Notes: generated by a model from the letters alone, not told the origin. Shown: positions 1-7,195, counted from the stretch's first letter. The stretch is DNA of 12,598 bases from an uncultured Oribacterium sp. (GCA_938030845.1 CALHIC010000336.1:1-12598), one strand, 5' to 3'. Program-made: numbers and translations.

Positions 1-981
1 CGGAATACGGCGCAATTTCAACATAGTTGGAAAGCCATACGAAATATCATCACTTGGAAAGAAAGAGTACAACATTATTTTGCTCGGAATATGCTTCTTT
101 TGTTTTTTTGCTTTCTTTTCGGTGGCGGTTTAATGCTCCTTACCGATGAAGGTACTCTTCCCCGCAGTGAATTTATAGATGCACTTATGACGCTCCTTGC
201 CAGGCTGGGAATTTTTCTTGTAGCACTCCAGATTCTCAGTGTCCTACTGTATAGCTTGATTGGTCCCGGTTGGGAAGCAAAGCAAAGAACTAAACTTCGC
301 AGTCTTTATGAGCGGGAAATTCTTGCACCAATTCTGCAAGTCCTTTATCCTTCAGCGCAAATCGACACTGAACATGACATGTCCCCGAATCATGTAAATG
401 AAGTAGTCCCTTCTGCAGATTACTATATCCAATCCGGAATACTGGAGCTTAATGATGAAAGAAATCTCCAAACAGTGGATTTATATGCATACAGCATCAC
501 AAAAGGAAAAGACAGTCAGGATGTTACCTACTTTCTCGGACAAGTCTACTCCATAAAGAACACGTTCTCTCTTAAAGGAGAATTGCGAATTGTTCCGACA
601 GAGCATTTCCTTCTCTTTGAAAACCAAGGGTATTATCCCGGCACCATGCAAGGCGGCAAAAAAATCGATGTAGAAGATATACAGCATAACGAACACTACA
701 ACATTTATTGTACGGACGAACAATCTGCAAGAAAATTCTTAAGCCCCACTGTTATCGAATGGTTTAACAGCATGTGTTCACGTTGCAAGCTTTCCTTTTA
801 CAGTAACGAGTCTCGGATTTATTTTGCAAATTATAACGACCGGTATTCCTTCGCCGTGCCGAAAGACAAGAAAAGTCTCAAGGCATGGCGGATAGAAGAC
901 GCGGCAATAAAGCTGAAATATGCCTTATATTTCGCAAACGAAGTGACGGAGATGCTCCATAAGAACGAAGGATTTTCATAA
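1..981 (+). CDS. DUF3137-like membrane protein, 5' end outside the window
   Basis: The reading frame is open from base 1 through to the stop at 979-981. The ATG at 91 has no ribosome site in front of it, so the true start is probably off the left edge and the product is longer than the 296 residues counted from that ATG. Numbering from 91, two hydrophobic segments lie at about 2-17 and 40-58. They are followed by a basic stretch and a soluble domain of about 230 residues. That domain has the layout of the DUF3137 family: a helix with a REILAPILQVLYPSA-like pattern, a strand-rich core, then YCTDEQSARKFLSP and a later segment resembling the DUF3137 C-terminus. The function of DUF3137 is unknown. 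The family match is from memory of the pattern, not a search. It converges on the ABC permease gene, with a 66-bp repeat-filled gap between them. Confidence 0.6.
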   Translation, partial: RNTAQFQHSWKAIRNIITWKERVQHYFARNMLLLFFCFLFGGGLMLLTDEGTLPRSEFIDALMTLLARLGIFLVALQILSVLLYSLIGPGWEAKQRTKLRSLYEREILAPILQVLYPSAQIDTEHDMSPNHVNEVVPSADYYIQSGILELNDERNLQTVDLYAYSITKGKDSQDVTYFLGQVYSIKNTFSLKGELRIVPTEHFLLFENQGYYPGTMQGGKKIDVEDIQHNEHYNIYCTDEQSARKFLSPTVIEWFNSMCSRCKLSFYSNESRIYFANYNDRYSFAVPKDKKSLKAWRIEDAAIKLKYALYFANEVTEMLHKNEGFS

Positions 982-990
982 GACTCCGCT

Positions 991-1047
991 TTTCTTTGCA
1001 TAGAATTTCTTTCTTTGAATAGAAACTCTCTCTTTGAATAAAATCTC
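991..1047. repeat. Three abutting 19-bp imperfect tandem repeats
   Basis: Units lie at 991-1009, 1010-1028 and 1029-1047. Each contains TCTTTGnnTA followed by an A-rich end, and the first two carry a small dyad (TTCT...AGAA). They fill nearly the whole gap between the two convergent genes and end exactly one base before the permease stop codon. A related triplet lies at 7125-7195. There is no strong hairpin with a T run, so I do not call it a terminator. Confidence 0.75.
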
Positions 1048-1764
1048 TTATTTTGCTTTACCGAATTTTACCTTGGGAACAAGGAAGTACAAAGGAATGA
1101 TATTCAGTACAAATGTTGTGATAAAGAGCAGCATATCCTTTAGCTGAATTCCATTTCCGGACAAGATCGCATTCATCATATTCGTGTAATAATAGCCCGG
1201 GAAAATCCTTTGTACTTTGGCAACAAGGGAAATAAATCCGCTTTCCGCTCCGAAGCTTGCGAAGGGCATAATGGTCAAAGCTGCCAGAATAATGACCGGA
1301 AATCCCACTGTATCGATGAGTTTGGCATCCAATCTCACACCAAGTACAAAGCCGATAATGCTGAAGTAACTGCCCATGACAGTCAATAAGAAAAACTGAA
1401 TGCCCAGCTTTCCGTTAATCGGAAATTTGGCAAATACTGCCGCAGCGCCTAAAACCACAACAAAAATCAAGGTATTTAACACGATTTGTACTAAGGTTTG
1501 GCTCAAAAGATAATTTTTTATGCTGTAGTTGGAAAATCGGGATTCAAAGGAATAAAAACCGATGTCGGAGGAAATTCTTTTGCTAAAGGTTGCCAGACTG
1601 TTTCCGATGATACCGATAAACACGGCAATCCCCAGCATAATATTCGGTAGCATATCCGCCTGAATATTGTATAAGAACATATACCAGGCCAGTGGAAGAA
1701 GAATCGTAAATAAGACAAATCTTCTGTTTCGTAACACCTGCTTTAATTGAATCATGCTAATCAT
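1048..1764 (-). CDS. ABC-2 type transporter permease
   Basis: The 238-residue product is an integral membrane protein with about six predicted helices (near 16-32, 40-60, 88-112, 121-143, 150-170, 210-230) and short loops, as in ABC-2 family permeases of the NatB or bacteriocin-immunity kind. Its ATG lies two bases after the stop of the ATPase gene. The ribosome site AGGAGG overlaps the last codons of that ATPase, so the two genes are almost certainly cotranscribed and translationally coupled. With the ATPase it should form a complete exporter, two copies of each subunit, in the cytoplasmic membrane. The substrate cannot be told from sequence. Ions, lipids, antimicrobial peptides or a signal peptide are all possible. 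Family confidence is high, substrate confidence nil. Confidence 0.9.
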   Translation of the reverse strand: MISMIQLKQVLRNRRFVLFTILLPLAWYMFLYNIQADMLPNIMLGIAVFIGIIGNSLATFSKRISSDIGFYSFESRFSNYSIKNYLLSQTLVQIVLNTLIFVVVLGAAAVFAKFPINGKLGIQFFLLTVMGSYFSIIGFVLGVRLDAKLIDTVGFPVIILAALTIMPFASFGAESGFISLVAKVQRIFPGYYYTNMMNAILSGNGIQLKDMLLFITTFVLNIIPLYFLVPKVKFGKAK

Positions 1765-1766
1765 TT

Positions 1767-2435
1767 TTAGGCCTCCTTTTCAACCTTTTCTCTATAAAAC
1801 TCTTCAATCGTTTTTCCCTGCCGGTGAATCTCTTCTACGGATTCAGCTGCTGCAATTCGTCCATTCTTTAAGATCATCACCTTCGTAAAGAAGTGATCGA
1901 TCTGGTTAAAATCATGGGTAACAATCACGGAAGTATATTTTTCCTTCTCTAGAAGCTTCCAAAACCGGTCTACGGATTCTAAGTCCATTCCGGTTGTTGG
2001 CTCATCCAGAAAAATCAGCTTCGGAGAATTTAAAATGCTGAGCAGTAAGGAAAGTCTTCTCTTTTGCCCGCCGGAAAGACCGCCCACATATTGCTTTTTA
2101 AAATCCTGCAAGGAAACTTTTTCCAAGGCTTTATCCACATCTATTGCAATTCGATTCATCGCACTTTTCAGCTGTACCAAATCCGAAACCGTCAAATCTT
2201 CTATCAAAATATCGCCCTGGGGCATCATACCGATTTCTGTCTGATAATCCAGTGCCGTCCTCACAGTACCGGAATTTGCCTCCAGCTGACCGGCAATGAT
2301 TTTCATCAGCGTACTCTTTCCCGCTCCATTATTCCCCAGCAAAGCGACCTTCTCACCTTCCTCTATGGAGAAGGAAACGCCTTTTAATACCTCTTTATTT
2401 TTAAAGGATTTCTTGATTTCATCTACACTAAACAT
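1767..2435 (-). CDS. ABC transporter ATP-binding protein
   Basis: A complete single nucleotide-binding domain of 222 residues. Walker A is GNNGAGKST (34-42), the Q-loop glutamine is Q73, the signature is LSGGQKRRL (120-128), Walker B is LIFLDEP (140-146) with catalytic E145, the D-loop is GMD (149-151), and the switch histidine is H174 in VTHD. All catalytic residues are present. It powers the permease encoded two bases downstream. The start ATG is preceded by GGGAGG nine bases upstream. The 5' region carries a TATAAT -10 box and a pair of LytTR-type direct repeats, which ties its expression to the response regulator at 3989-4732. The lineage resembles NatA and bacitracin/lantibiotic exporters of the BcrA kind, but I cannot separate these by eye. 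Confidence 0.97.
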   Translation of the reverse strand: MFSVDEIKKSFKNKEVLKGVSFSIEEGEKVALLGNNGAGKSTLMKIIAGQLEANSGTVRTALDYQTEIGMMPQGDILIEDLTVSDLVQLKSAMNRIAIDVDKALEKVSLQDFKKQYVGGLSGGQKRRLSLLLSILNSPKLIFLDEPTTGMDLESVDRFWKLLEKEKYTSVIVTHDFNQIDHFFTKVMILKNGRIAAAESVEEIHRQGKTIEEFYREKVEKEA

Positions 2436-2473
2436 CTCAGTGAACCTCCCTTTCTTTTTTGTTTACGAGGCTC

Positions 2474-2479
2474 ATTATA
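2474..2479 (-). promoter_or_regulatory. -10 box of the ABC operon promoter
   Basis: On the minus strand TATAAT lies 38 bp upstream of the ATPase start codon. The position 17 bp upstream reads ATTTTC, a poor -35. A perfect -10 with a poor -35 fits a promoter that needs an activator, and the LytTR repeats lie just upstream. Confidence 0.7.
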
Positions 2480-2506
2480 GAACGTATGCCGGAAGAGAAA
2501 ATAAGC

Positions 2507-2542
2507 TTGTCGCGAACGGTACTTATTTTGTCGCGAACGGTA
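2507..2542 (-). promoter_or_regulatory. LytTR-family operator: two 15-bp direct repeats, 21 bp apart
   Basis: TACCGTTCGCGACAA occurs twice on the minus strand, at 2528-2542 and 2507-2521, with no mismatch. Each copy contains ACCGTTCGC, which satisfies every position of the published LytTR half-site pattern [TA][AC][CA]GTTN[AG][TC]. The two nine-mers (2533-2541 and 2512-2520) are separated by exactly 12 bp, as expected for AgrA/ComE/VirR-type sites, and lie on the same helical face. The proximal nine-mer ends 32 bp before the -10 box. The obvious ligand is the LytTR regulator encoded at 3989-4732. The sequence pattern is seen; binding is inferred. Confidence 0.85.
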
Positions 2543-2630
2543 ATTTTCCGGAAAAAAACAGACTGAAAGAGGATCGTATAGCAGCAAAAAAAGTTTTTTG
2601 AAAGGAGTATCCCCTAAAAGAATGCACAAA

Positions 2631-2662
2631 AATAGACCTTAGGAAAAATCCCAAGGTCTATT
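2631..2662 (-). terminator. Rho-independent terminator after the sensor kinase
   Basis: On the minus strand the 10-bp arms AATAGACCTT and AAGGTCTATT are perfectly complementary around a 12-nt loop and end in a short T run. The 5' arm contains the kinase stop codon. It separates the regulator/kinase transcript from the ABC operon, which has its own promoter downstream. Confidence 0.75.
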
Positions 2663-3965
2663 TGCAAAACTGAATGGTTTGAGAAAAAAGATGATTGGCG
2701 CTACGGGTACTGATGAGGGATTTCGGGTATTTTTCCAAAATCGTATGCACGTTATAAAGACCAAGTCCTCTGCCTTCTCCCTTAGAGGAATACCCCTTAT
2801 CGAAAATAGGAGAGAGCTCCAGTTTTTCCGCCTTTGTGCTGTTTTCCACCACCAAAATGAGCATTCTCTCCTCACGAATCAAGGCGATGGCGATTTTCGG
2901 ATCTTCAGCAGTAAGACATCCCTCTATTGCATTGTCACAAAGAATAGAAAGAATCTTGATGAAATCCAGCAGCTCGATTTGAAAATCATAAATCTCTTCT
3001 TCTATCTCCACAGAAGTCTCTATCCCCTTACTCTGGGCCTCCAGGAGCTTCGCGGATAAGATACTTTTTACCGCATCATTTTCAATCCGGCTTAATTTTG
3101 CAAGGTCAAATTTACTGCTATAAAAGGGCTTTCCGCTATCTTTTAGAACCGTATTATAAATGTTTTGAATGCTGTCAAAGTCTTTCCGCTCAATTCCCAG
3201 CTTCAGGCTGGTTAAAATATTCATATAGTCATGGCGAAAACTGCGAATTTCTCCGTATAACTCCTCCACATGATGACTGTATTCGGAAAGTGCCTTTAGC
3301 TCACTATCCTTTTGCTCCAGCACTTCCGCTTCCAGTCTTTCCTTGGAAACGGCATTGATATATAAAAGCACCACGAAAAAGATAATGATATAGAGATTAT
3401 TCAGCTGTCCCCGAAGGCTGTCCGCCCAAGAAAAGCTTTCACGCAGCATCAAAAAGGCTGTAATCAAAACAGTGTAAACCATCATCGAGAGATTGATTGG
3501 CAGTAAAAAGCGGCGAAAAAAACCACGCGCAAAGCCTGCCTTTAGCTCCTGAAAATTGATTTTCAGGGATTTTATAATAACAAGATAGAGGGGGAAAACC
3601 AGAAGTTCAATCAGAAGATCATATCCGCCGATACTCGCCTCATTATAAACGGAAATGCCAAAGAACGGAAAAACATAGAAGGCCAGCAGCCTTCCCAGCA
3701 GACTTTCTAAAACAATAGGATAAAGGCCGTAAAAAAGCTTCAGTCCTCCGTCTTTCTCCCGATTTCGATAGAAACTATACAGCACGAAGCTCACAAAATA
3801 CCCGAAGAAAGCAAGAGGCGGAAAAAAGAAAAACAGCAGCTCAAAAAGAACCGGAACAAGGAGAAAAGACCAAAGAGGCATATTTTCATCGCTAATCTGA
3901 CGATAGAATAGCATCACATTGACGATTTTCACATATTCAATTGTCAGATTGATCATAGATTCCAT
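2658..3965 (-). CDS. GHKL sensor histidine kinase, AgrC/NatK-like
   Basis: The product has 435 residues. The N-terminal half has about six membrane helices (near 33-48, 51-66, 77-100, 115-133, 154-172, 188-205), followed by a coiled linker and the catalytic part. The phosphoacceptor motif is FRHDYMN with H245. The N-box is LCDNAIE with N345, and the glycine box is GEGRGLGLYN (396-405). This is the HPK10/AgrC arrangement with an HATPase_c_5-type domain. The start ATG follows GAGGAG at a five-base spacing. It lies 23 bp after the response regulator gene in the same transcript and should phosphorylate it. The membrane half presumably senses a peptide, antimicrobial or ion, as in AgrC, BlpH or NatK; the ligand is unknown. 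All catalytic motifs look intact. Confidence 0.95.
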   Translation of the reverse strand: MESMINLTIEYVKIVNVMLFYRQISDENMPLWSFLLVPVLFELLFFFFPPLAFFGYFVSFVLYSFYRNREKDGGLKLFYGLYPIVLESLLGRLLAFYVFPFFGISVYNEASIGGYDLLIELLVFPLYLVIIKSLKINFQELKAGFARGFFRRFLLPINLSMMVYTVLITAFLMLRESFSWADSLRGQLNNLYIIIFFVVLLYINAVSKERLEAEVLEQKDSELKALSEYSHHVEELYGEIRSFRHDYMNILTSLKLGIERKDFDSIQNIYNTVLKDSGKPFYSSKFDLAKLSRIENDAVKSILSAKLLEAQSKGIETSVEIEEEIYDFQIELLDFIKILSILCDNAIEGCLTAEDPKIAIALIREERMLILVVENSTKAEKLELSPIFDKGYSSKGEGRGLGLYNVHTILEKYPKSLISTRSANHLFSQTIQFCK

Positions 3966-3988
3966 ACATTCTCCTCTCTGAAAATATT

Positions 3989-4732
3989 TTACTGCTTCAT
4001 CGACTTCATCCGTTCCAAAAGTCCTCTATACTTCATACGGGAAATCAGACAGCTCTCCTGATTCTCGAATATCGCCATTTTCTCCTCCTTATCAATCTTC
4101 ACAATATTTTCCGGATTGACCACAAAGGAGCGGTGGCATTGGTACAGTCTGGAATCCGCCTTTTCCAGGTCGGAAAGCCCTGCATAGAACTCGATTCTTT
4201 CCTCCTTGGTATGTAAAATCACCTTATGAACGGTAGGCGAAGACTCAAAATACAAAATTTTATGAAAAGGAACCTGCACTCTGGCCATGGCCGTTTCAAA
4301 ACTGAAAGAATCCTCCGATACAGTAGCGCCAAGTTTTTCCAATGTGTACTCAATAGCCGACTCCACACGCTCGGAAAAATGTTCCTCATCTAAAGCTTTG
4401 TCAATAAAGTCCAATGCCGAAACCTTATAGCGAAAGGTAATCGGCATAAACTCCGAATGGGTTGTCACAAATACAATAGTGGCATTGGGATCCCTGCTTC
4501 GAATTTCTTTCGCAATATCCAGCCCCTTCTTTTCCTCTCCTCTAATCTCAATATCCAAAAAGAAAAGCTGATGGGAACCTCTTTCCGTAATCGCAGTAAG
4601 AAGCTGCCCGGCATTTCCAAAGATTTCCGGTGCCTTACAAGATAAGCTCTTCCTACTAATCAGCTCCTTAATCACCTTTTCAATGCGGGATTGTTGTATT
4701 CTTTCATCCTCTAAAATAAAGATTTTCAGCAA
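3989..4732 (-). CDS. LytTR-family response regulator (AgrA-like)
   Basis: With the TTG start at 4732 the product has 247 residues. The receiver domain (about 1-120) has the acidic pair E8/D9, phosphoacceptor D60 in FFLDIEI, T90, and K112 in DFIDK. The C-terminal LytTR DNA-binding domain (about 150-242) is recognisable from ILYFE, the FYAGLSDLEK strand-helix region and YQCHRSFVVNPENI. I chose TTG because AGGAG lies eight bases before it. The upstream GTG at 4741 overlaps that ribosome site and cannot use it. The resulting N-terminus, MLKIFILEDE, is also typical of the family. First gene of the regulator/kinase operon. Its likely target is the paired repeat upstream of the neighbouring ABC genes. 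No comparable paired site was found in its own promoter. Confidence 0.96.
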   Translation of the reverse strand: MLKIFILEDERIQQSRIEKVIKELISRKSLSCKAPEIFGNAGQLLTAITERGSHQLFFLDIEIRGEEKKGLDIAKEIRSRDPNATIVFVTTHSEFMPITFRYKVSALDFIDKALDEEHFSERVESAIEYTLEKLGATVSEDSFSFETAMARVQVPFHKILYFESSPTVHKVILHTKEERIEFYAGLSDLEKADSRLYQCHRSFVVNPENIVKIDKEEKMAIFENQESCLISRMKYRGLLERMKSMKQ

Positions 4733-4820
4733 GTCTCTCACTCCTATTAAAAACTTTCGTAGTCAAAAAATCCGCTATTTCCCTCAAGCTGCCTCTAAAC
4801 TCTACAAAAATAATCGGTTT

Positions 4821-4852
4821 ATTTTACCATGCTTTACCTGAAATAGAGTCAA
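4821..4852 (-). promoter_or_regulatory. Possible promoter of the regulator/kinase operon
   Basis: On the minus strand TTGACT (4847-4852) precedes an extended -10, TGG then TAAAAT (4821-4826). The spacer of 20 bp is longer than the usual 17, which the TGn extension could compensate. It lies about 90 bp before the chosen start. Confidence 0.45.
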
Positions 4853-4903
4853 TTTTTTCATTTTATACTATGCACTATATTTCTTTCGTCCCCATCATAA
4901 AAA

Positions 4904-4912
4904 TGTTATACT
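4904..4912 (+). promoter_or_regulatory. Extended -10 promoter for the 5003 gene
   Basis: TGTTATACT is an extended -10 (TGn then TATACT) about 90 bp before the GTG start at 5003. No good -35 is visible. It is divergent from the regulator operon promoter. A perfect palindrome, GACATT-A-AATGTC, at 4926-4938 falls about where transcription would begin and could be an operator. Confidence 0.45.
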
Positions 4913-5002
4913 ATTTCCGTTAATAGACATTAAATGTCATAAGCTTCACTTGCTTACAGTACTGCTTAAGAAAAACACTCTATAGGAAAGGAGAAAGAAG
5001 AA

Positions 5003-5856
5003 GTGGATTCTTTTCGATTTGCATTATCTTTCGCTCTTATTGTATGCCTTTCTTTTCTCCTTACCTTTTATATTTATTTTCGGCTTTTATACGGCGTAAT
5101 AAGAAAGCGGGAAGTCCCTCAGTGGATTTATAAATTCGGGCAGGCTTTTCAGGGAAGAGTGCATGTGGAGTATGAAAATGCAACGACCTCCGCAGCTCTT
5201 CGAGATGCCAACATTTTCCTTTTTTTCTGGCTTCTTTCCAATGTTCTAAGCTTTGCTTTTTTGTATTACAAAAGCGGAAACTACTATGCAGCTGTCTATC
5301 AATGTTTTAAGCTACAGTTCCTTATCCTGCTTTTAGCCATGATGCTTCATTCCCTCTTTCAGTTTTTTAGAATGACTTTTCATTCTTCCAGGGAAGCCCG
5401 TCGTTGGTATTCCACAACCAATGCACTTTCTTGGGTAGCCTTCTTATCCGGCTTCCTTTTGGCTTCCTTTGTCTCTACCATGGGGTTTCCGGAAAGCCCT
5501 CTAACCACACAAATTGACGGAACGAAACTGATTGTCGGCAGCACAAAGGCCTCTTCGCTTATCGATGCAGGATTTTCTTTTACAGGGAAAAGCGCTGAAA
5601 GTACAATCACCAACAAAAGAAATGACCCCTTTTATTACGGTGAATATCTGGAAATTACAAAGGACGGAAAATCACGGATATTTTCTCTTTAAAACCCGCT
5701 AACTATAAAGAATTTCAGAATGAGAGCTATTATGTTTTGACTATGCAAACAAAAGACTATGCATTATGGAAAAACTATAGTCTTTATGCATATTTTGATA
5801 CAAATGGCGTTGTATTCTACTACGGAATCCGCGCTCAACAATCGATTTGGGAATGA
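5003..5856 (+). pseudogene. Four-helix membrane protein with C-terminal ectodomain, frameshifted (paralog 1)
   Basis: I do not recognise the family. The uninterrupted frame, 5003-5692, gives 229 residues from a GTG preceded by AAAGGAG. Helices lie near 7-31, 70-88, 103-122 and 142-161. A conserved block around 32-72 (RKREVPQWIYKFGQAFQG and an E-N-A-T motif) is shared with the genes at 5881 and 8999. From 162 on, a polar probably extracellular domain begins (IDGTKLIVGSTKASSLIDAG). The frame stops soon after GDGK at 223, but the -1 frame continues without a stop for 61 residues (from ITDIFSLKPANY to AQQSIWE) and ends at TGA 5854-5856. One extra A in the AAAA run at 5668-5671 restores a 284-residue protein. 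Either this is a recent frameshift, or the A run supports slippage and both forms are made. The DNA after the domain is homologous to the remnant behind paralog 2, so the extension was real coding sequence. Confidence 0.7.
5051..5212. repeat. 162-bp duplicated block shared by paralogs 1 and 2 (second copy 5929-6090)
   Basis: 5051-5212 and 5929-6090 align without gaps, with about 15 mismatches by hand count. Similarity falls off sharply on both sides even though both genes continue to encode related proteins. This suggests recent duplication, or gene conversion limited to the conserved block. Confidence 0.8.
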
Positions 5857-5880
5857 TTCTATCAGTAAAGGATAATGAAA

Positions 5881-6360
5881 ATGAACTTGTTTAGCTTTGA
5901 ATTCTTTTTCGGACTTATGGTTGGCCTCTCTTTTCTCCTTACCTTTTATATTTATTTGCGACTCCTTATCGGCGTAATAAGAAAGCGGGAAGTCCCGCAG
6001 TGGATTTATAAATTCGGCCAGGCTTTTCAGGGAAGAGTGCATATTGAATATGAAAATGCAACGAATTCCGCAGCTCTTCGGGATGCCAACTTATTTCTCT
6101 TTCTTTGGCTTTTGGTCAATGTTTTGACCTTTGCTTTTCTATACCATAAGAACGGAGACGCTCATGCCGCTCTCTATCAATGCATGAAAATGCCATTTGC
6201 TACGATAATCGTGGCTTTAATAGTCCACCCAATCTTGCTCCTTCTTAGAATGCAGTTCAGTTCTTCCGAAGACGCTTATCATATCTACTCCACTACCAAT
6301 GCAGTCCGTGGAGCAGCCTTTTTTTCCGTCTTCCTTCTGGCTCTTTACGTCAATATGTAG
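5881..6360 (+). CDS. Four-helix membrane protein, ectodomain lost (paralog 2)
   Basis: An unrecognised membrane protein of 159 residues, closely related to the N-terminal 160 residues of the product at 5003: the same first helix, the block RKREVPQWIYKFGQAFQG, and three further hydrophobic segments. I chose ATG 5881 over the in-frame ATG at 5875 because AAAGGA ends only two bases before the latter but eight before the former. The protein ends in TAG at 6358-6360, exactly where paralog 1 enters its extracellular domain. The following 160 bp contain a degraded copy of that domain's end (see 6411-6520). This is therefore a shortened descendant of a two-domain gene. Whether the membrane half alone still works is unknown. 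It begins 24 bp after the end of paralog 1 and probably shares its transcript. Confidence 0.75.
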   Translation: MNLFSFEFFFGLMVGLSFLLTFYIYLRLLIGVIRKREVPQWIYKFGQAFQGRVHIEYENATNSAALRDANLFLFLWLLVNVLTFAFLYHKNGDAHAALYQCMKMPFATIIVALIVHPILLLLRMQFSSSEDAYHIYSTTNAVRGAAFFSVFLLALYVNM

Positions 6361-6520
6361 AACTTCCGTAAAAACCCGTGGAACATAGCGGAATCAGAAG
6401 TAAGCAATCGTATTGGCTATGCTTACAAACCGTCGACTATTCGTTATGGAAAAGCTATCCTTCGGCATAACTTTTCATGCAGATTATTCTCTTACCAACT
6501 ACGGAATTCGCACTCAAGGA
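6361..6520 (+). pseudogene. Degraded remnant of the paralog 2 ectodomain
   Basis: The DNA after the TAG of paralog 2 is not random. Bases about 6411-6520 align along their whole length with about 5728-5836 of paralog 1: near-identical islands are CGTTATGGAAAAGCTAT against CATTATGGAAAAACTAT, and AACTACGGAATTCGCACTCAA against TACTACGGAATCCGCGCTCAA. Just after the stop, TTCCGTAAAAACCC resembles TTCCGGAAAGCCC, which opens the ectodomain in paralog 1. The middle of the domain is missing. No frame is open through the remnant. Confidence 0.75.
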
Positions 6521-6530
6521 AAATGCATTA

Positions 6531-7091
6531 CTATCCTACTTCAGCCAATATAAAGGGAAGCATAACTCCTCCAAGAATCATCCAAGCGGCAAGATTAATG
6601 CCTAAGATGGCGAAGAAAAACATAGCTATAGAATTCCCTTTTCGAATCTGTACGGTAAAGTTGCTCAAATCCACAGGCTGTTTGAAGAGAAGATTTCCGA
6701 TAGACGCCTCCAGCCTGTCTCTCACGCTGCTTTCTCCATCTAAAGAAAGGGTATAATTTCCCTCTTCTTCTACCTGAAAATGATAAAGCTCCATTCTTCC
6801 TTTATCAAAGCCAGTGACTGACATATGCATAAGACTGGGAGAAAGGTACAGCTTTTCCCCGGTCTCTGCTCTACTTAACTGAAAGCCGATATTTCCGATA
6901 GGAGTTTTTTTGAAACGCCTTCCGCTAAGCCAAAGTCCGTAATTTCCCTGGGGAAGATAAACGTTTCCCTCTTCCTCTGTACAGGGCATTTCAAAGAATA
7001 GCTCTGCCTTCGCAAAACGAATCGTTTTTCTAATGCTGAAAATCAATAATGCAATTCCCATGGGAATCAATAAAAAACATAAATTTCTCAT
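6531..7091 (-). CDS. Unrecognised membrane-anchored protein with a beta-rich domain
   Basis: The 186-residue protein has one hydrophobic helix at about 4-22, a polar domain from about 30 to 150, and a second helix at 155-180. The topology predicts that the middle domain lies outside the cell with both ends inside, or the reverse. The polar domain is rich in short alternating strands with glycines and aromatics (GNYGLWLSGRRF near 49-60, and EEGNYTLSLDGE near 109-120), the look of a beta sandwich. I know no family for it. The start has GGAAGAGAG upstream. It lies 87 bp after the gene at 7179-7826 on the same strand, with a triplicated repeat in between, and converges on the remnant of paralog 2. 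Confidence 0.75.
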   Translation of the reverse strand: MRNLCFLLIPMGIALLIFSIRKTIRFAKAELFFEMPCTEEEGNVYLPQGNYGLWLSGRRFKKTPIGNIGFQLSRAETGEKLYLSPSLMHMSVTGFDKGRMELYHFQVEEEGNYTLSLDGESSVRDRLEASIGNLLFKQPVDLSNFTVQIRKGNSIAMFFFAILGINLAAWMILGGVMLPFILAEVG

Positions 7092-7124
7092 TTTATCTCT
7101 CTTCCTAAAATGCTATCTTTACTG

Positions 7125-7195
7125 TCTTTCTTTAAGAATACATAATATCTTTGCTTGAGAACGGCATAATGTCTTTGTTTAAGAACGCATAAATA
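7125..7195. repeat. Three tandem 23-24-bp imperfect repeats
   Basis: Units lie at 7125-7147, 7148-7171 and 7172-7195. All follow TCTTTnnTTnAGAAnnncATAAT. Each contains a small dyad of the TTCTT...AAGAA or CTTGAG type. The third unit includes the stop codon of the gene at 7179-7826. The core TCTTTGnnTnAGAA is the same as in the triplet at 991-1047, which also lies right behind a minus-strand gene. Confidence 0.7.

Noticed and set aside
991..1047. CRISPR array
   Set aside because: The repeats abut without spacers, there are only three imperfect units, and no cas gene is present. The same applies to 7125-7195.
2423..2629. 68-codon minus-strand frame upstream of the ABC ATPase
   Set aside because: It spans the LytTR repeats and the promoter and overlaps the ATPase start. 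The composition looks like translated regulatory DNA, with no ribosome site or family resemblance.
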